From Candidatus Omnitrophota bacterium (GTDB lineage: Bacteria > Omnitrophota > Gorgyraeia > Aquiviventales > Aquiviventaceae), in the NCBI GenBank assembly GCA_023247155.1, contig JAHFGZ010000010.1:18743-29131 (forward strand): a stretch of DNA of 10,389 nucleotides, read 5' to 3'. Of the stretch, positions 1-7,330 are shown one piece after another. A program made the translations under genes and the position numbers. The notes below the pieces were generated by a model that made no database searches, was not told the origin of the DNA, and worked only from the letters and a program-made list of their open reading frames with translations. The number at the start of each line of letters is the position of its first letter. Within the stretch, counting starts at the first letter, position 1.

Positions 1-1905
1 GACCTCATTGAGGGCGGGGCCTCGCTCTTCGTCGCCGCGCCCACCGGCTCGGGCAAGACGGTCCTGGCGGACTACGTCATCGAGCGCGCCTTCGAGCGGC
101 GCCAGCGCCTCATCTACACGGCGCCCATCAAGGCGCTGAGCAACCAGAAGTTCCGCGACTTCACCGCGCGCCACGGAGAGCAGGTGGGCATCATGACGGG
201 CGACGTCACCATCAACCCCACCGCCCCGCTCGTCATCATGACCACCGAGATCTACCGCAACACGCTGCTCGAAGATGTCGAGCGGCTCGCCGGCTACGCC
301 TGGATCATCTTCGACGAGATCCACTACCTCGATGACCCGGAGCGCGGGACCGTGTGGGAGGAGGCGATCCTGTTCACCCCGCCCCACATCAACCTGCTGG
401 CCTTGAGCGCGACCATCCCCAACGTCCAGGAGCTGGCGCAGTGGATCCGCGCCGTCCACCAGCGGCCCGTCGAGGTCATCGAGGAAACACACCGGCCGGT
501 GCCGCTGAGCGTCCTGTTCCAGTGCCAGAACAGAATCTTCGCCGGCCCCGAGGAGCTCAAGCGCGCGGGCTACCAGGGCGTCGAGGACTGGGACCGGCTG
601 CGGTTCCGCCACGGGCACCGGCGCCAGTTCCCCCTGCATCCCAACCGCCTGGAGCCGCTCATCCGGGAGCTGCAGGACCGCGACCGGCTGCCGTGCATCC
701 TCTTCACGTTCGGCCGGCGCCGGACCGAGGAGCTGGCGTGGGAGCTCTCCGGGTTCCCGCTGCTCGACCCGAAGGAGCGCGGAGCACTCCGGGCGCTGTT
801 CGACGAGCTCTGCGCGCGCTACCAGCTCACCCACGACCGCGGCGCCGAGGCGCTCGGCCGCCTCATCGACCGCGGCGTGGGCTTCCACCACGCGGGGATG
901 CTGCCGACGCTGAAGGAGGTCCTGGAGCGCTGCTTCACCAGCCGCCTGATGAAGGTCATCGTCACGACGGAGACCTTCGCGCTGGGCGTCAACATGCCGG
1001 CGCGCAGCGTCGTCCTGGACGCGCTGCAGAAACGCGGCTCCCACGGCTTCCAGCTGCTGCGGCGGCGGGAGTTCCTGCAGATGGCAGGGCGCGCCGGCCG
1101 GCGCGGCATGGACGCGGAGGGCTTCGTGTACCTGCGCGTCAACCCGCGGCACGTCGCCTACCCGGAGGTCCTGCACCTGCTCCAGGCGACGCCGGAGCCG
1201 GTGCACAGCCGGTTCAACACGGCGTACGCGACGCTCCTGAACCTCTACCGACGCCACGGCCGGGCGCTGCTCGACGTGTTCCCGAAGACGCTCTACTACG
1301 CGCAGACCAGCGGCGCGCGGCGCCAGCAGGGCCTGGACCTCATGCAGCGCAAGCTGGACCTGCTGGAGGCGATGGGCTATCTGACCCCCACGGCCCTGAC
1401 GCCGAAAGGCGAGTTCGGGGCCTGGGTCTACGGCTACGAGCTGCTCCTCACCGAGCTCCACGCCCAGCGCCGGCTGACCGCCCTGGATCCCGTGGCGCTT
1501 GCCGTGCTGCTGACGGCTGTCGTCTACGAGCCGCGACCGGGCGCCGCGATGAGCCGCTCGCACCACCTGAGCAAGCGGCTCGCCGCGCTCTGCCGCGAGC
1601 CGCTGGCGCACATCCACAAGGAGGAAACTCGCTTTCGCATCGCCCCGAAGACCAAATCCCCGTCGTTCCACCTCTCGCACGCCATGGAGGCGTGGATGGG
1701 GACGGCGCCGTTTGACCGGATCACCCGGCTCTGCGACGTGGACGAGGGGGAGATCGTGCGGTACTTCCGGATGGCGGTCCAGCTCCTGCGCCAGCTCGCG
1801 GAGATGCCCGCGGGCGACGCCGCGCTGCGCGCGGCCGCGGAGAAGGCGATGCGGCGCATCAACCGGGACGTCATCGATGCCGAAGCGCAGCTCCGGCTTG
1901 GCTAA
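1..1905 (+). CDS. Ski2-like superfamily 2 RNA helicase (5'-truncated by window edge)
   Basis: An ATP-dependent RNA helicase of the Ski2/Mtr4/HelY type, expected to unwind structured RNA in the cytoplasm during RNA processing or decay. The frame is open from base 1, so the true start lies upstream; 634 residues are visible. Motifs in order: Walker A APTGSGKT (about residues 13-20), motif Ia TAPIKALSNQKF (40-51), Walker B DEIH (105-108), SAT (136-138), TTETFALGVNMP (322-333) and QMAGRAGRRG (360-369). The region from about 455 to the end resembles the DSH C-terminal helical domain (GEFGAWVYGYELLLTELH). DEIH rather than the more usual DEVH is a mild variant. Bacterial family members are normally longer, and the missing part should be a short N-terminus. 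The stop lies 5 nt before a 40-bp palindrome. The family call is firm; the RNA substrate and partners are unknown. Confidence 0.93.
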   Translation, partial: DLIEGGASLFVAAPTGSGKTVLADYVIERAFERRQRLIYTAPIKALSNQKFRDFTARHGEQVGIMTGDVTINPTAPLVIMTTEIYRNTLLEDVERLAGYAWIIFDEIHYLDDPERGTVWEEAILFTPPHINLLALSATIPNVQELAQWIRAVHQRPVEVIEETHRPVPLSVLFQCQNRIFAGPEELKRAGYQGVEDWDRLRFRHGHRRQFPLHPNRLEPLIRELQDRDRLPCILFTFGRRRTEELAWELSGFPLLDPKERGALRALFDELCARYQLTHDRGAEALGRLIDRGVGFHHAGMLPTLKEVLERCFTSRLMKVIVTTETFALGVNMPARSVVLDALQKRGSHGFQLLRRREFLQMAGRAGRRGMDAEGFVYLRVNPRHVAYPEVLHLLQATPEPVHSRFNTAYATLLNLYRRHGRALLDVFPKTLYYAQTSGARRQQGLDLMQRKLDLLEAMGYLTPTALTPKGEFGAWVYGYELLLTELHAQRRLTALDPVALAVLLTAVVYEPRPGAAMSRSHHLSKRLAALCREPLAHIHKEETRFRIAPKTKSPSFHLSHAMEAWMGTAPFDRITRLCDVDEGEIVRYFRMAVQLLRQLAEMPAGDAALRAAAEKAMRRINRDVIDAEAQLRLG

Positions 1906-1909
1906 CTGT

Positions 1910-1949
1910 CCGGTGTCAGGCCCCATGGTACCATGGGGCCTGACACCGG
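1910..1949. repeat. 40-bp perfect palindrome at helicase/M48 junction
   Basis: A perfect self-complementary sequence with half-site CCGGTGTCAGGCCCCATGG and no loop, centred on GGTACC. It begins 5 nt after the helicase stop and contains the likely ATG (1925) and possible GTG (1913) of the next gene. It could fold into a very strong RNA hairpin or act as a protein-binding or mobile REP-like element. There is no T-run after it, so it is not a classic intrinsic terminator. The exact symmetry is seen directly; its origin and function are inferred. Confidence 0.9.
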
Positions 1950-2818
1950 GACTGGCGCTGCTGCTCGCCGGGTGCGCGACGCCGCAGTACGCCATCCGCC
2001 CGACCCCGGCGCCGGAGGAGTCGGCGGAGGCGCTGGAGATCGAGCGGGAGATCAGCGCGGTCCAGGCCGAGGCGTTCGAGCAGCTCGGCGCGCGCCGGCT
2101 CGGGTGGAACGAGCGGGTGCGCGGCCTGGATGTGCAGGGCGCCGTGGACCGCTTAAGCCGCGTCACGGAGCGCCCCGCCCTGCACTACCGCGCCTCCCTC
2201 TATGCGGACGACGATCCCAACGCGGCCGCGCTGGCGGACGGCCGCATCTACCTCTCGACGGGGATGGTCAACTACCTTGCCGGGCGCGGCGGCCGAATCG
2301 ATGAGCTGGCGTTCGTCCTCGCCCACGAGCTGGCGCACACCGTCGCGCAGCACCTGGTCAAGCGCTACCGGATGCTCCAGCAACAGCAGCTCATGATCGC
2401 CCTCGTCGCCGCCGGGGCCGCGGCGGCGACGCGCGGCGCCGGTGAAGGCGCGCAGCAGGCGGGGCAGCTCGCCGTTGATGCCGCCGGCCTGCTGCAGGAT
2501 GTCGCGAACAGCAGCTACAGCCAGGAGCAGGAGCTGGAGGCGGACCAGTTGGGGATCCGGTACGTGAGCCGGGCGGGGTTTGCGCCGCGGGCGGCGCTGG
2601 ACCTCCTGCAGGACTTCAGCCGGTTTGACTATCCCTGGCCCTTCATGCGCACCCACCCGTACACCAGCGTGCGGCGCGACGACCTCGAGCGGTACCTGGC
2701 GGAAACGGAATCCCCTGCAGGGCGGCGGAAGGCGTTACAGGACGCGCAGCGGCTCTACCCGAACGGGTCGGTCAGTTGGCAGAACCTCCAGCGGCAGATT
2801 GAGGCGTTGGACCGCTGA
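1925..2818 (+). CDS. M48 family zinc metallopeptidase, predicted lipoprotein
   Basis: A zinc-dependent peptidase of the M48 (Oma1/BepA/LoiP-like) group, which typically works in envelope protein quality control. From ATG 1925 it has 297 residues. A lipobox LLAGC (cysteine 17) predicts lipid attachment, followed by ATP-rich linker sequence. The zinc site is HELAH (134-138), with the third ligand probably Glu203 in the ExEAD segment, and HPYTS around 244-248 matches the family C-terminus. The DPNAAALADGRIYLSTGM block (about 97-114) is typical of the family. The start is uncertain: ATG 1925 lies inside a perfect palindrome, has no good Shine-Dalgarno site, and gives a signal peptide without basic residues. 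In-frame GTG 1913 or TTG 1898 are alternatives but add no positive charge. It follows the helicase closely and may be cotranscribed with it. Its 3' end overlaps the convergent TlpA-like gene by 47 bp. Function is well supported; the N-terminus is not. Confidence 0.9.
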   Translation: MVPWGLTPGLALLLAGCATPQYAIRPTPAPEESAEALEIEREISAVQAEAFEQLGARRLGWNERVRGLDVQGAVDRLSRVTERPALHYRASLYADDDPNAAALADGRIYLSTGMVNYLAGRGGRIDELAFVLAHELAHTVAQHLVKRYRMLQQQQLMIALVAAGAAAATRGAGEGAQQAGQLAVDAAGLLQDVANSSYSQEQELEADQLGIRYVSRAGFAPRAALDLLQDFSRFDYPWPFMRTHPYTSVRRDDLERYLAETESPAGRRKALQDAQRLYPNGSVSWQNLQRQIEALDR

Positions 2819-3455
2819 CGAGTCGGGCCACGGCGTCCTCGAAATCGGCTGGGCGCTCGCTCACCGACCCGCTCCAGGTCTTGGCGATGACGCCGTCGGC
2901 GTCGATGAGGTAGTAGGCCGGCACGCCCTGCAGCTCGTAGCGCTCCGCCAGGTCCGGATGGGCCGACGCGGCGATCACGGGGTAGGCCACTTGCTGCTTC
3001 TTGACGAACGCCCGCAGCGTCTCGACGTCCTGGTCGATGCTGACCGTCACCATCCCCAGCTGCCGGCCCTGGTACTGCGCGAACAGCCGCTTCATCAAGG
3101 CGAGATCCGAGCGGCAGTGAGGGCACCAGCTGGCCCAGAACTGCATGAGGACGGGGCGGCCGCGGTGCTCGCTCAAGGTGCGGGTGACGCCCGCCAGGTC
3201 GACCGCCGTGAACGCGGGAGCCGGGCTGCCGACCGCCACCGGCAGGGGAAGCGGCGCGCCGTTCACCGCGTCGATGGCCGCGCGCGGCACCTGCAGGATC
3301 ACGGACTCCCCGTCCCGCTGCAGCACGGTGGCGGACACCTTCGTCCCGTCCTTCAGCGTGATCTCGTCCGCCACACCCGCCTGGCTCCCGCACAGGACTG
3401 CTGACACGATCCCCCCGATCGCGGCCCGTCCGACACGGCGCATCCCATCATGCAT
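2772..3455 (-). CDS. TlpA/ResA-like thiol-disulfide oxidoreductase, exported
   Basis: A 227-residue thioredoxin-fold protein likely to reduce or exchange disulfides outside the cytoplasm, as TlpA and ResA do. A signal peptide covers about residues 1-29 (basic start, hydrophobic stretch, likely cleavage after AGVA). Residues 30-66 form a short segment (DEITLKDGTKVSATVLQRDG), perhaps a small beta domain. The redoxin domain runs from about 75 to 213, with the active site WCPHC at 110-114 and the cis-proline in GVPA (Pro179). I chose ATG at 3455 over an upstream in-frame start at 3503 because GGAAGGGAG lies 5 nt before it and the signal peptide then begins properly. An extended -10 box lies upstream (3494-3502). 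The hemerythrin-like gene is 89 nt upstream on the same strand. The in vivo partner (cytochrome maturation or another oxidised substrate) cannot be told from this window. Confidence 0.88.
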   Translation of the reverse strand: MHDGMRRVGRAAIGGIVSAVLCGSQAGVADEITLKDGTKVSATVLQRDGESVILQVPRAAIDAVNGAPLPLPVAVGSPAPAFTAVDLAGVTRTLSEHRGRPVLMQFWASWCPHCRSDLALMKRLFAQYQGRQLGMVTVSIDQDVETLRAFVKKQQVAYPVIAASAHPDLAERYELQGVPAYYLIDADGVIAKTWSGSVSERPADFEDAVARLVSGPTPQSAAGGSAN

Positions 3456-3460
3456 CGCGG

Positions 3461-3469
3461 CTCCCTTCC
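3461..3469 (-). promoter_or_regulatory. Shine-Dalgarno site of TlpA-like gene
   Basis: On the minus strand this reads GGAAGGGAG, 5 nt before the ATG at 3455. It is the evidence for choosing this start over the longer frame beginning at 3503. Confidence 0.7.
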
Positions 3470-3493
3470 GTCTCTGAGGATGGTCCAGCTCTG

Positions 3494-3502
3494 AGTATAG
3501 CA
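3494..3502 (-). promoter_or_regulatory. Candidate extended -10 promoter for TlpA-like gene
   Basis: The minus strand reads TGCTATACT, an extended -10 with a five-of-six match to TATAAT. I see no convincing -35 at 17 nt, which extended -10 promoters can tolerate. It would start transcription about 30 nt before the ATG and give the TlpA-like gene its own promoter downstream of the hemerythrin gene. This is inferred from sequence match only. Confidence 0.45.
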
Positions 3503-3544
3503 CGGGGCGTGGTGCGGGAGGGAAACTGGACCGGGGAGCGGCCG

Positions 3545-4159
3545 TTACGAAGCCAGCGAGGTCGCGGCCTGGCGCAGCTGCTCGAGGAACTCTGAGACGT
3601 CCATCCCGTGGTGCCAGGCGACCTCGTCGACGCTCTCGTAGCCTTCCTGCAGGCGGTTGATGCGGAGGTGCTCGAAGAGCCGCTCGGTCTGCGGGTAGCG
3701 CTGGAGGATCTCGTTGACGCTCATGCCGCTGGAGATGGCCGTCGGGACCTCCGGGGGCAGCGCATCCGCCGCCTGCTCCAGCGCGGGGAACGCGGCGCGC
3801 TCCTGCTGCGCCATCTGCTCCCGGAGCAGCTCGATCAGTTTTGAGAGCCAGAGGACGACGGTGGGCATGGAGGCCCGCATCCCGCCCAAGAGCAGCTCGT
3901 TCACCGTGCGCAGCAGGCTGCGCGCGTCCTGGTGGTCCGCCACGCTCGGCGGCCGGTCCTCGGGACGGACATGCGGCAGGTCGCGCTGCAGGACCGGCAG
4001 TTCCCGGCTGATGTGGTCATGGAGCAGGTGCTGGAGGGAAAAGCACATCTCCCGCAGGACAAACCGCGCTTCCGGAGCGACCTGGAGGGCGGATTCCAAG
4101 AGGAGGAGCTTTTTCCGGAGGAGGTCGTGATCCTGGCGCAATGGGCGGGTCGCTTCCAT
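3545..4159 (-). CDS. Hemerythrin-like HHE-domain protein with DUF1858/ScdA_N-like tail
   Basis: A 204-residue, all-helical, cytoplasmic protein. Residues 1-135 resemble an HHE cation-binding (hemerythrin-like) four-helix bundle. Candidate di-iron ligands are His11 (RQDHDLL), His49 and Glu53 (HDHISREL) and His76 (ADHQDAR). The last helix, where an HxxxE pair is expected, reads QMAQQERAAFP, so the final His and Glu appear to be Gln115 and Gln119. Residues 142-200 (MSVNEILQRYPQTERLFEHL onward) resemble DUF1858/ScdA_N, but the usual Cys after the YP...F motif is absent (RINRLQ). Related proteins act in oxygen or NO sensing and iron-sulfur repair (YtfE/ScdA), but the altered ligands make that role uncertain here. 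A GGGGTGAGG sequence precedes the ATG, and a TTGACA promoter lies upstream. It precedes the TlpA-like gene on the same strand, suggesting a redox or stress context. Confidence 0.8.
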   Translation of the reverse strand: MEATRPLRQDHDLLRKKLLLLESALQVAPEARFVLREMCFSLQHLLHDHISRELPVLQRDLPHVRPEDRPPSVADHQDARSLLRTVNELLLGGMRASMPTVVLWLSKLIELLREQMAQQERAAFPALEQAADALPPEVPTAISSGMSVNEILQRYPQTERLFEHLRINRLQEGYESVDEVAWHHGMDVSEFLEQLRQAATSLAS

Positions 4160-4209
4160 GCCTCACCCCTGTCGTGCGGAAGCGCTGACGCGAAAGTCAC
4201 CTAGGACTT

Positions 4210-4238
4210 AGGCTAGCAGGATAGCTTCCCGCTGTCAA
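4210..4238 (-). promoter_or_regulatory. Sigma70-type promoter of hemerythrin-like gene
   Basis: On the minus strand a perfect -35 TTGACA (4238-4233) is followed by exactly 17 nt and the -10 TAGCCT (4215-4210), itself preceded by TGC as in an extended -10. Transcription would start near 4203, giving a leader of about 44 nt before the ATG at 4159. It lies just downstream of the putA-end inverted repeat, so putA and the hemerythrin gene are probably separate transcription units. Confidence 0.65.
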
Positions 4239-4242
4239 TGAC

Positions 4243-4306
4243 AAATGGTGCCGGGTCCTTTTTTCCCATCGTCCCCGCGAGGGGAAAAAGAGACCCGGTG
4301 CCATTT
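4243..4306. repeat. Imperfect inverted repeat at putA 3' end (REP-like or terminator)
   Basis: Arms at 4243-4267 and 4282-4306 match at 21 of 25 positions, around a 14-nt loop with a small inner GC hairpin. The left arm contains AAATGG, CCGGGTC and a T-run. Two of the four mismatches (the central TG against TG) can form G-U pairs in RNA. It abuts the putA stop codon, so it probably also ends or stabilises the putA transcript. The core is shared with the repeat at 9397-9464, which indicates a dispersed family rather than a one-off terminator. Confidence 0.82.
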
Positions 4307-4307
4307 T

Positions 4308-7292
4308 TCAGTCGAGGGGGATGCCGTGACGGGCGGTGTTGCTGCAGACGGTCTTCGGCAGCACGAGCTGCAGCAGGTAGTCCGGCCCGCCGGCCTGCGT
4401 GCCGAGCCCGGAGAGGCGGTGGCCGCCGAACGGCTGCCGGCCGACCAGGGCGCCGGTGATCGGCCGGTTGAGGTACAGGTTCCCCACGTCGAACGACCGG
4501 ACCGCCAACTCGCAGTGCGCCGGGGAGCGGGAGTAGACCCCGCCGGTCAGCGCGTAGTCGGTGCCGTTGGCCAGCGCCAGCGCCTCCTCGAAGGTCTCAA
4601 CGCGGAAGACGCACAGGAGCGGGCCGAAGAGCTCCTCGGTGGCCAGCGGATCGCGGCGGGGGACGTCCGAGGCGATCAGCGGGCCGACGAAGTGGCCCTC
4701 GCTCGGCAGCCGCGCGGCGGGGTACTCGTACGCGACCTGCCCCACCTGCCGGACGCGCGCCGCCGCGTCCCGCAGGCGCCGCTTGGCCGTCTCGTCGATG
4801 AGCGGCCCCAGGTCGGTGCCGGGATCCGCCGGGTCGCCCACGACGAGGCGATCGGCCGCCGCCGCCAGGCGCGACACGAACCGGTCCGCGACCGCGGCGT
4901 GCACGATCACCCGGGAAGCGGCCGAGCACTTCTGGCCCCCATAGCCGAAGGCGGAGCGCAGCGTCCCGGACACGGCCGCGTCGAGGTCCGCGTCCGCATC
5001 GATGATGATGGCGTTCTTGCCGCCCATCTCGGCGACCACATGCTTGACGAACCGCTGCCCCGCCGGCACCGCGGCGCACGAGGCGACGATCGAGAGGCCG
5101 ACCGCTTTGGAGCCGGTAAAGAGGATCGCGTGGACGCCCGGATGGCGCACGAGCGCGGTCCCGGCCTCCTCGCCCGGGCCCGGCACGTACTGGACGACCC
5201 CCGGCGGGATGCCGGCGTCGCGGAAGAGGCGGGCCACGTGGGCCGCGGTGACCGGCGACTGCCTCGCGGGCTTGAGGAGGACGGCGTTCCCGGCTGCAAG
5301 CGCCGCCGAGGCCATGCCGGTCAGGATGGCAACGGGAAAATTCCACGGCGCGATCACCGCGGCCACCCCCCGCGGGACATACCGGTACTCGTTGCGCTCG
5401 CCCGGCCGCTGCAGGAGGGGCCGGCCGTTCGCCAGCTCTTCCATGCCCCAGCTGTAGTATTCCAGGTAATCGACCGCTTCCGCGACGTCGACATCGGCCT
5501 CCCGCCAGGTCTTGCCGACCTCGAGCACCTCCCATGCGGCCAGGCGCTCGCGGCGTTCCCGCATCAGGGCCGCGGCGCGGCGCAGGCAGGCGGTCCGCTC
5601 GCGCACCGGCGTCCGCGCCCAGCGCGGTTGAGCGTCCCCGGCCGCGCGCACCGCTCGGTCAACGTCATCGGGGCTTGCCTGGGCGACGATCCCGAGCACC
5701 TCCGCGGGCGCCGCCGGGTTGCGGACCGTCAGCGTCTTGGCCGTCCGCACCTCGTCGGCGCCGATGAGCAGCGGGTGGTCGCGGCCCAGCTGCTTCCGGA
5801 CCGCTCCGAGCGCCTCTCCCGCGCGGGTTCGCGCCGCCTCCCTGGAAAACTCGAGCCACGGCGTGATGGTCCACGGCGCCGCCGAGGTGCCCTGTGAGAT
5901 GGCGCCGCTCGACGCAGCGACGGCGGCTCTCTCACACGGCGCGCGCAGCAACGCGTCCGGGTCGCGCTCCTGGAACAACTCCTGGCGCAGGAAGGACTCG
6001 TTGGAGGTGTTTTCCAGCAGGCGACGCACGAGGTAGGCCATGCCGGGGATGAGCTCGCCGACCGGGGTATAGACCCGCACCGGGTAGCCCAGCGACGCGA
6101 TGGCCGCTTGGAGCGCGTCGCCCATGCCGTAGAGGAGCTGAAACTCCAGCTGGTCCTTCGAGAATCCGAGGGCTTCGGCGGCGGCCATCGCCTGGGCGAT
6201 GGACCGCACGTTGTGCGACGCGATGGCGACCGTCACGAGGGGCGCGGCGCCGAGGAGGCGCCGGGTGAGCCGCTCGAAGGCGAGGTCCGTCTCGGCCTTC
6301 GCCTGGTACACCGGCTCCGGCCAGCCGCGCTGCCGGGCCTGGGCGATCTCGGAATCCCAGTAGGCCCCTTTGACGAGCCGGACGGTGAGCGTCCGCCGCT
6401 GCGATGCCAGCCAGGCCAACAGCTCCTCGACGACCGCCTCCGCGTCGCGCAGGTAGGCCTGGACCACGATCCCCAGGCGGACCCCGTCCGTCGATTGGAG
6501 GAGCAGGTGCTTCGCCAGCGCCAGCGTCAGGTCGCGCAGCTCGTGCTGCTCCATGTCCAGGTTGATGAGGGCGCCGAGCCCCTCGGCGCGCTGCAGCAGC
6601 GGGAGGAGCCGCGCGGCGGCCCGGCGAACGCTATCGTCCGGGCTGATGGGATCGAAGCGGCTCGTCAGGGCGGAGGGCTTCACGGAGAGGTTGGCGCGCG
6701 GCATGGTCCGCGCCACCGCGACGGACGGCGGCAGCGTCACGGAGGCGGCCGCGCAGCCATCCAACAGGGTCACGCACTGCGACACGTACCGGTCCGCCTC
6801 CGCCTCGGTCAGGACTTGCTCCCCGAGCACATCGAGGGTGCAGGTGGCGCCGCGCGCGGCCAGCGCCTGCACGATGCGGGCGGCCCCGTCGGACCGGTGC
6901 TCCGCGATGAACTGCCGCGCGACCTGCTCCACCAATTGCCGGATGACAAGCGCCAGCGCGCCTTGCGTCAGCAGTCCCGGGCGGGCCAACTGCGTGCCGA
7001 GCCGGAGCGCGGGCGGCAAGCGGAAGTCCGGCGGAAAATACTCGCGGACATGCCGGGCGACCTCCCGAGGCGTCCGGAGGCTTGGGAGCACGTCGATGAA
7101 GCGCAGGACGCTGGCCTTGAGCGCCTGGTCCGAGAGGCACCAGGAGAGCACCTGCGCCGTCCACCGGTTCAAGACGGAGAGGTGGGCGTGCTCGCGCGTG
7201 GCCGCGGCGAACAGCTCGCGCCCGATGGCCTGCGTGCGCTCCTCGAGCGCCCGGGAATCCGGCTTCCCGTCACCGTGGCGTTCTGCTATCAT
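4308..7292 (-). CDS. putA: Bifunctional proline dehydrogenase / L-glutamate-gamma-semialdehyde dehydrogenase
   Basis: A complete 994-residue PutA. It oxidises proline to pyrroline-5-carboxylate with FAD, passing electrons to quinone at the membrane, then oxidises glutamate semialdehyde to glutamate with NAD+. Residues 1-190 are a helical N-terminal region, starting with the typical RALEERTQAIGREL. The proline dehydrogenase barrel spans about 195-470, with LSVKPSAL (202-209), KGAYWDSE (308-315), LYGMGD (387-392) and RRLLENTSNES (423-433). The aldehyde dehydrogenase spans about 500-980, with PWNFP (649-653), Glu755 in AEMGGKN, catalytic Cys789 in GGQKCSA and EELFGP (886-891). Length fits the minimal type A PutA; there is no N-terminal ribbon-helix-helix domain, so it should not repress its own gene. 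ATG 7292 is the only suitable start and has no Shine-Dalgarno site. It is divergent from the ornithine cyclodeaminase gene, whose product is proline, PutA's substrate. Confidence 0.97.
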   Translation of the reverse strand: MIAERHGDGKPDSRALEERTQAIGRELFAAATREHAHLSVLNRWTAQVLSWCLSDQALKASVLRFIDVLPSLRTPREVARHVREYFPPDFRLPPALRLGTQLARPGLLTQGALALVIRQLVEQVARQFIAEHRSDGAARIVQALAARGATCTLDVLGEQVLTEAEADRYVSQCVTLLDGCAAASVTLPPSVAVARTMPRANLSVKPSALTSRFDPISPDDSVRRAAARLLPLLQRAEGLGALINLDMEQHELRDLTLALAKHLLLQSTDGVRLGIVVQAYLRDAEAVVEELLAWLASQRRTLTVRLVKGAYWDSEIAQARQRGWPEPVYQAKAETDLAFERLTRRLLGAAPLVTVAIASHNVRSIAQAMAAAEALGFSKDQLEFQLLYGMGDALQAAIASLGYPVRVYTPVGELIPGMAYLVRRLLENTSNESFLRQELFQERDPDALLRAPCERAAVAASSGAISQGTSAAPWTITPWLEFSREAARTRAGEALGAVRKQLGRDHPLLIGADEVRTAKTLTVRNPAAPAEVLGIVAQASPDDVDRAVRAAGDAQPRWARTPVRERTACLRRAAALMRERRERLAAWEVLEVGKTWREADVDVAEAVDYLEYYSWGMEELANGRPLLQRPGERNEYRYVPRGVAAVIAPWNFPVAILTGMASAALAAGNAVLLKPARQSPVTAAHVARLFRDAGIPPGVVQYVPGPGEEAGTALVRHPGVHAILFTGSKAVGLSIVASCAAVPAGQRFVKHVVAEMGGKNAIIIDADADLDAAVSGTLRSAFGYGGQKCSAASRVIVHAAVADRFVSRLAAAADRLVVGDPADPGTDLGPLIDETAKRRLRDAAARVRQVGQVAYEYPAARLPSEGHFVGPLIASDVPRRDPLATEELFGPLLCVFRVETFEEALALANGTDYALTGGVYSRSPAHCELAVRSFDVGNLYLNRPITGALVGRQPFGGHRLSGLGTQAGGPDYLLQLVLPKTVCSNTARHGIPLD

Positions 7293-7313
7293 TGACCGGA
7301 ACAGGATAGCAGA
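7282..7313. promoter_or_regulatory. 9-bp inverted repeat / paired extended -10 boxes between putA and cyclodeaminase genes
   Basis: Arms TCTGCTATC (7282-7290) and GATAGCAGA (7305-7313) are separated by 14 nt. Read rightwards the left arm gives TGCTATCAT; read leftwards the right arm gives TGCTATCCT. Both resemble extended -10 elements, with predicted starts meeting near 7297-7299. The left arm overlaps the putA start codon, so a putA transcript from here would have a leader of only about 5 nt. The element could instead be an operator for an unseen regulator. The symmetry is seen; the promoter role is inferred. Confidence 0.5.
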
Positions 7314-7316
7314 TAC

Positions 7317-7323
7317 GGGGAGG
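7317..7323 (+). promoter_or_regulatory. Shine-Dalgarno site of ornithine cyclodeaminase gene
   Basis: GGGGAGG lies 7 nt before ATG 7331. This favours ATG 7331 over the in-frame TTG at 7325, which would leave only 1 nt of spacing. Confidence 0.8.
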
Positions 7324-7330
7324 CTTGGCG

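Noticed and set aside
354..1715. Plus-strand 453-codon frame inside the helicase gene
   Set aside because: It is a shifted reading of the helicase coding region, rich in Pro/Ala/Arg with no domain. The helicase frame carries every motif.
1910..1949. Palindrome as a simple intrinsic terminator
   Set aside because: No T-run follows it, and the next gene on the same strand starts within it.
4245..5897. Long plus-strand open frame (550 codons) opposite putA
   Set aside because: It is antisense to well-conserved aldehyde dehydrogenase motifs, has low-complexity Arg/Gly/Pro/Ala-rich translation, and matches no family. High GC makes such frames common.
4308..7292. PutA acting as its own repressor
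   Set aside because: There is no N-terminal ribbon-helix-helix DNA-binding domain; the protein begins directly with the helical arm of the minimal PutA type.
7325..7330. TTG at 7325 as the cyclodeaminase start
   Set aside because: It would sit 1 nt after the GGGGAGG site; ATG 7331 has correct spacing and matches the family N-terminus.
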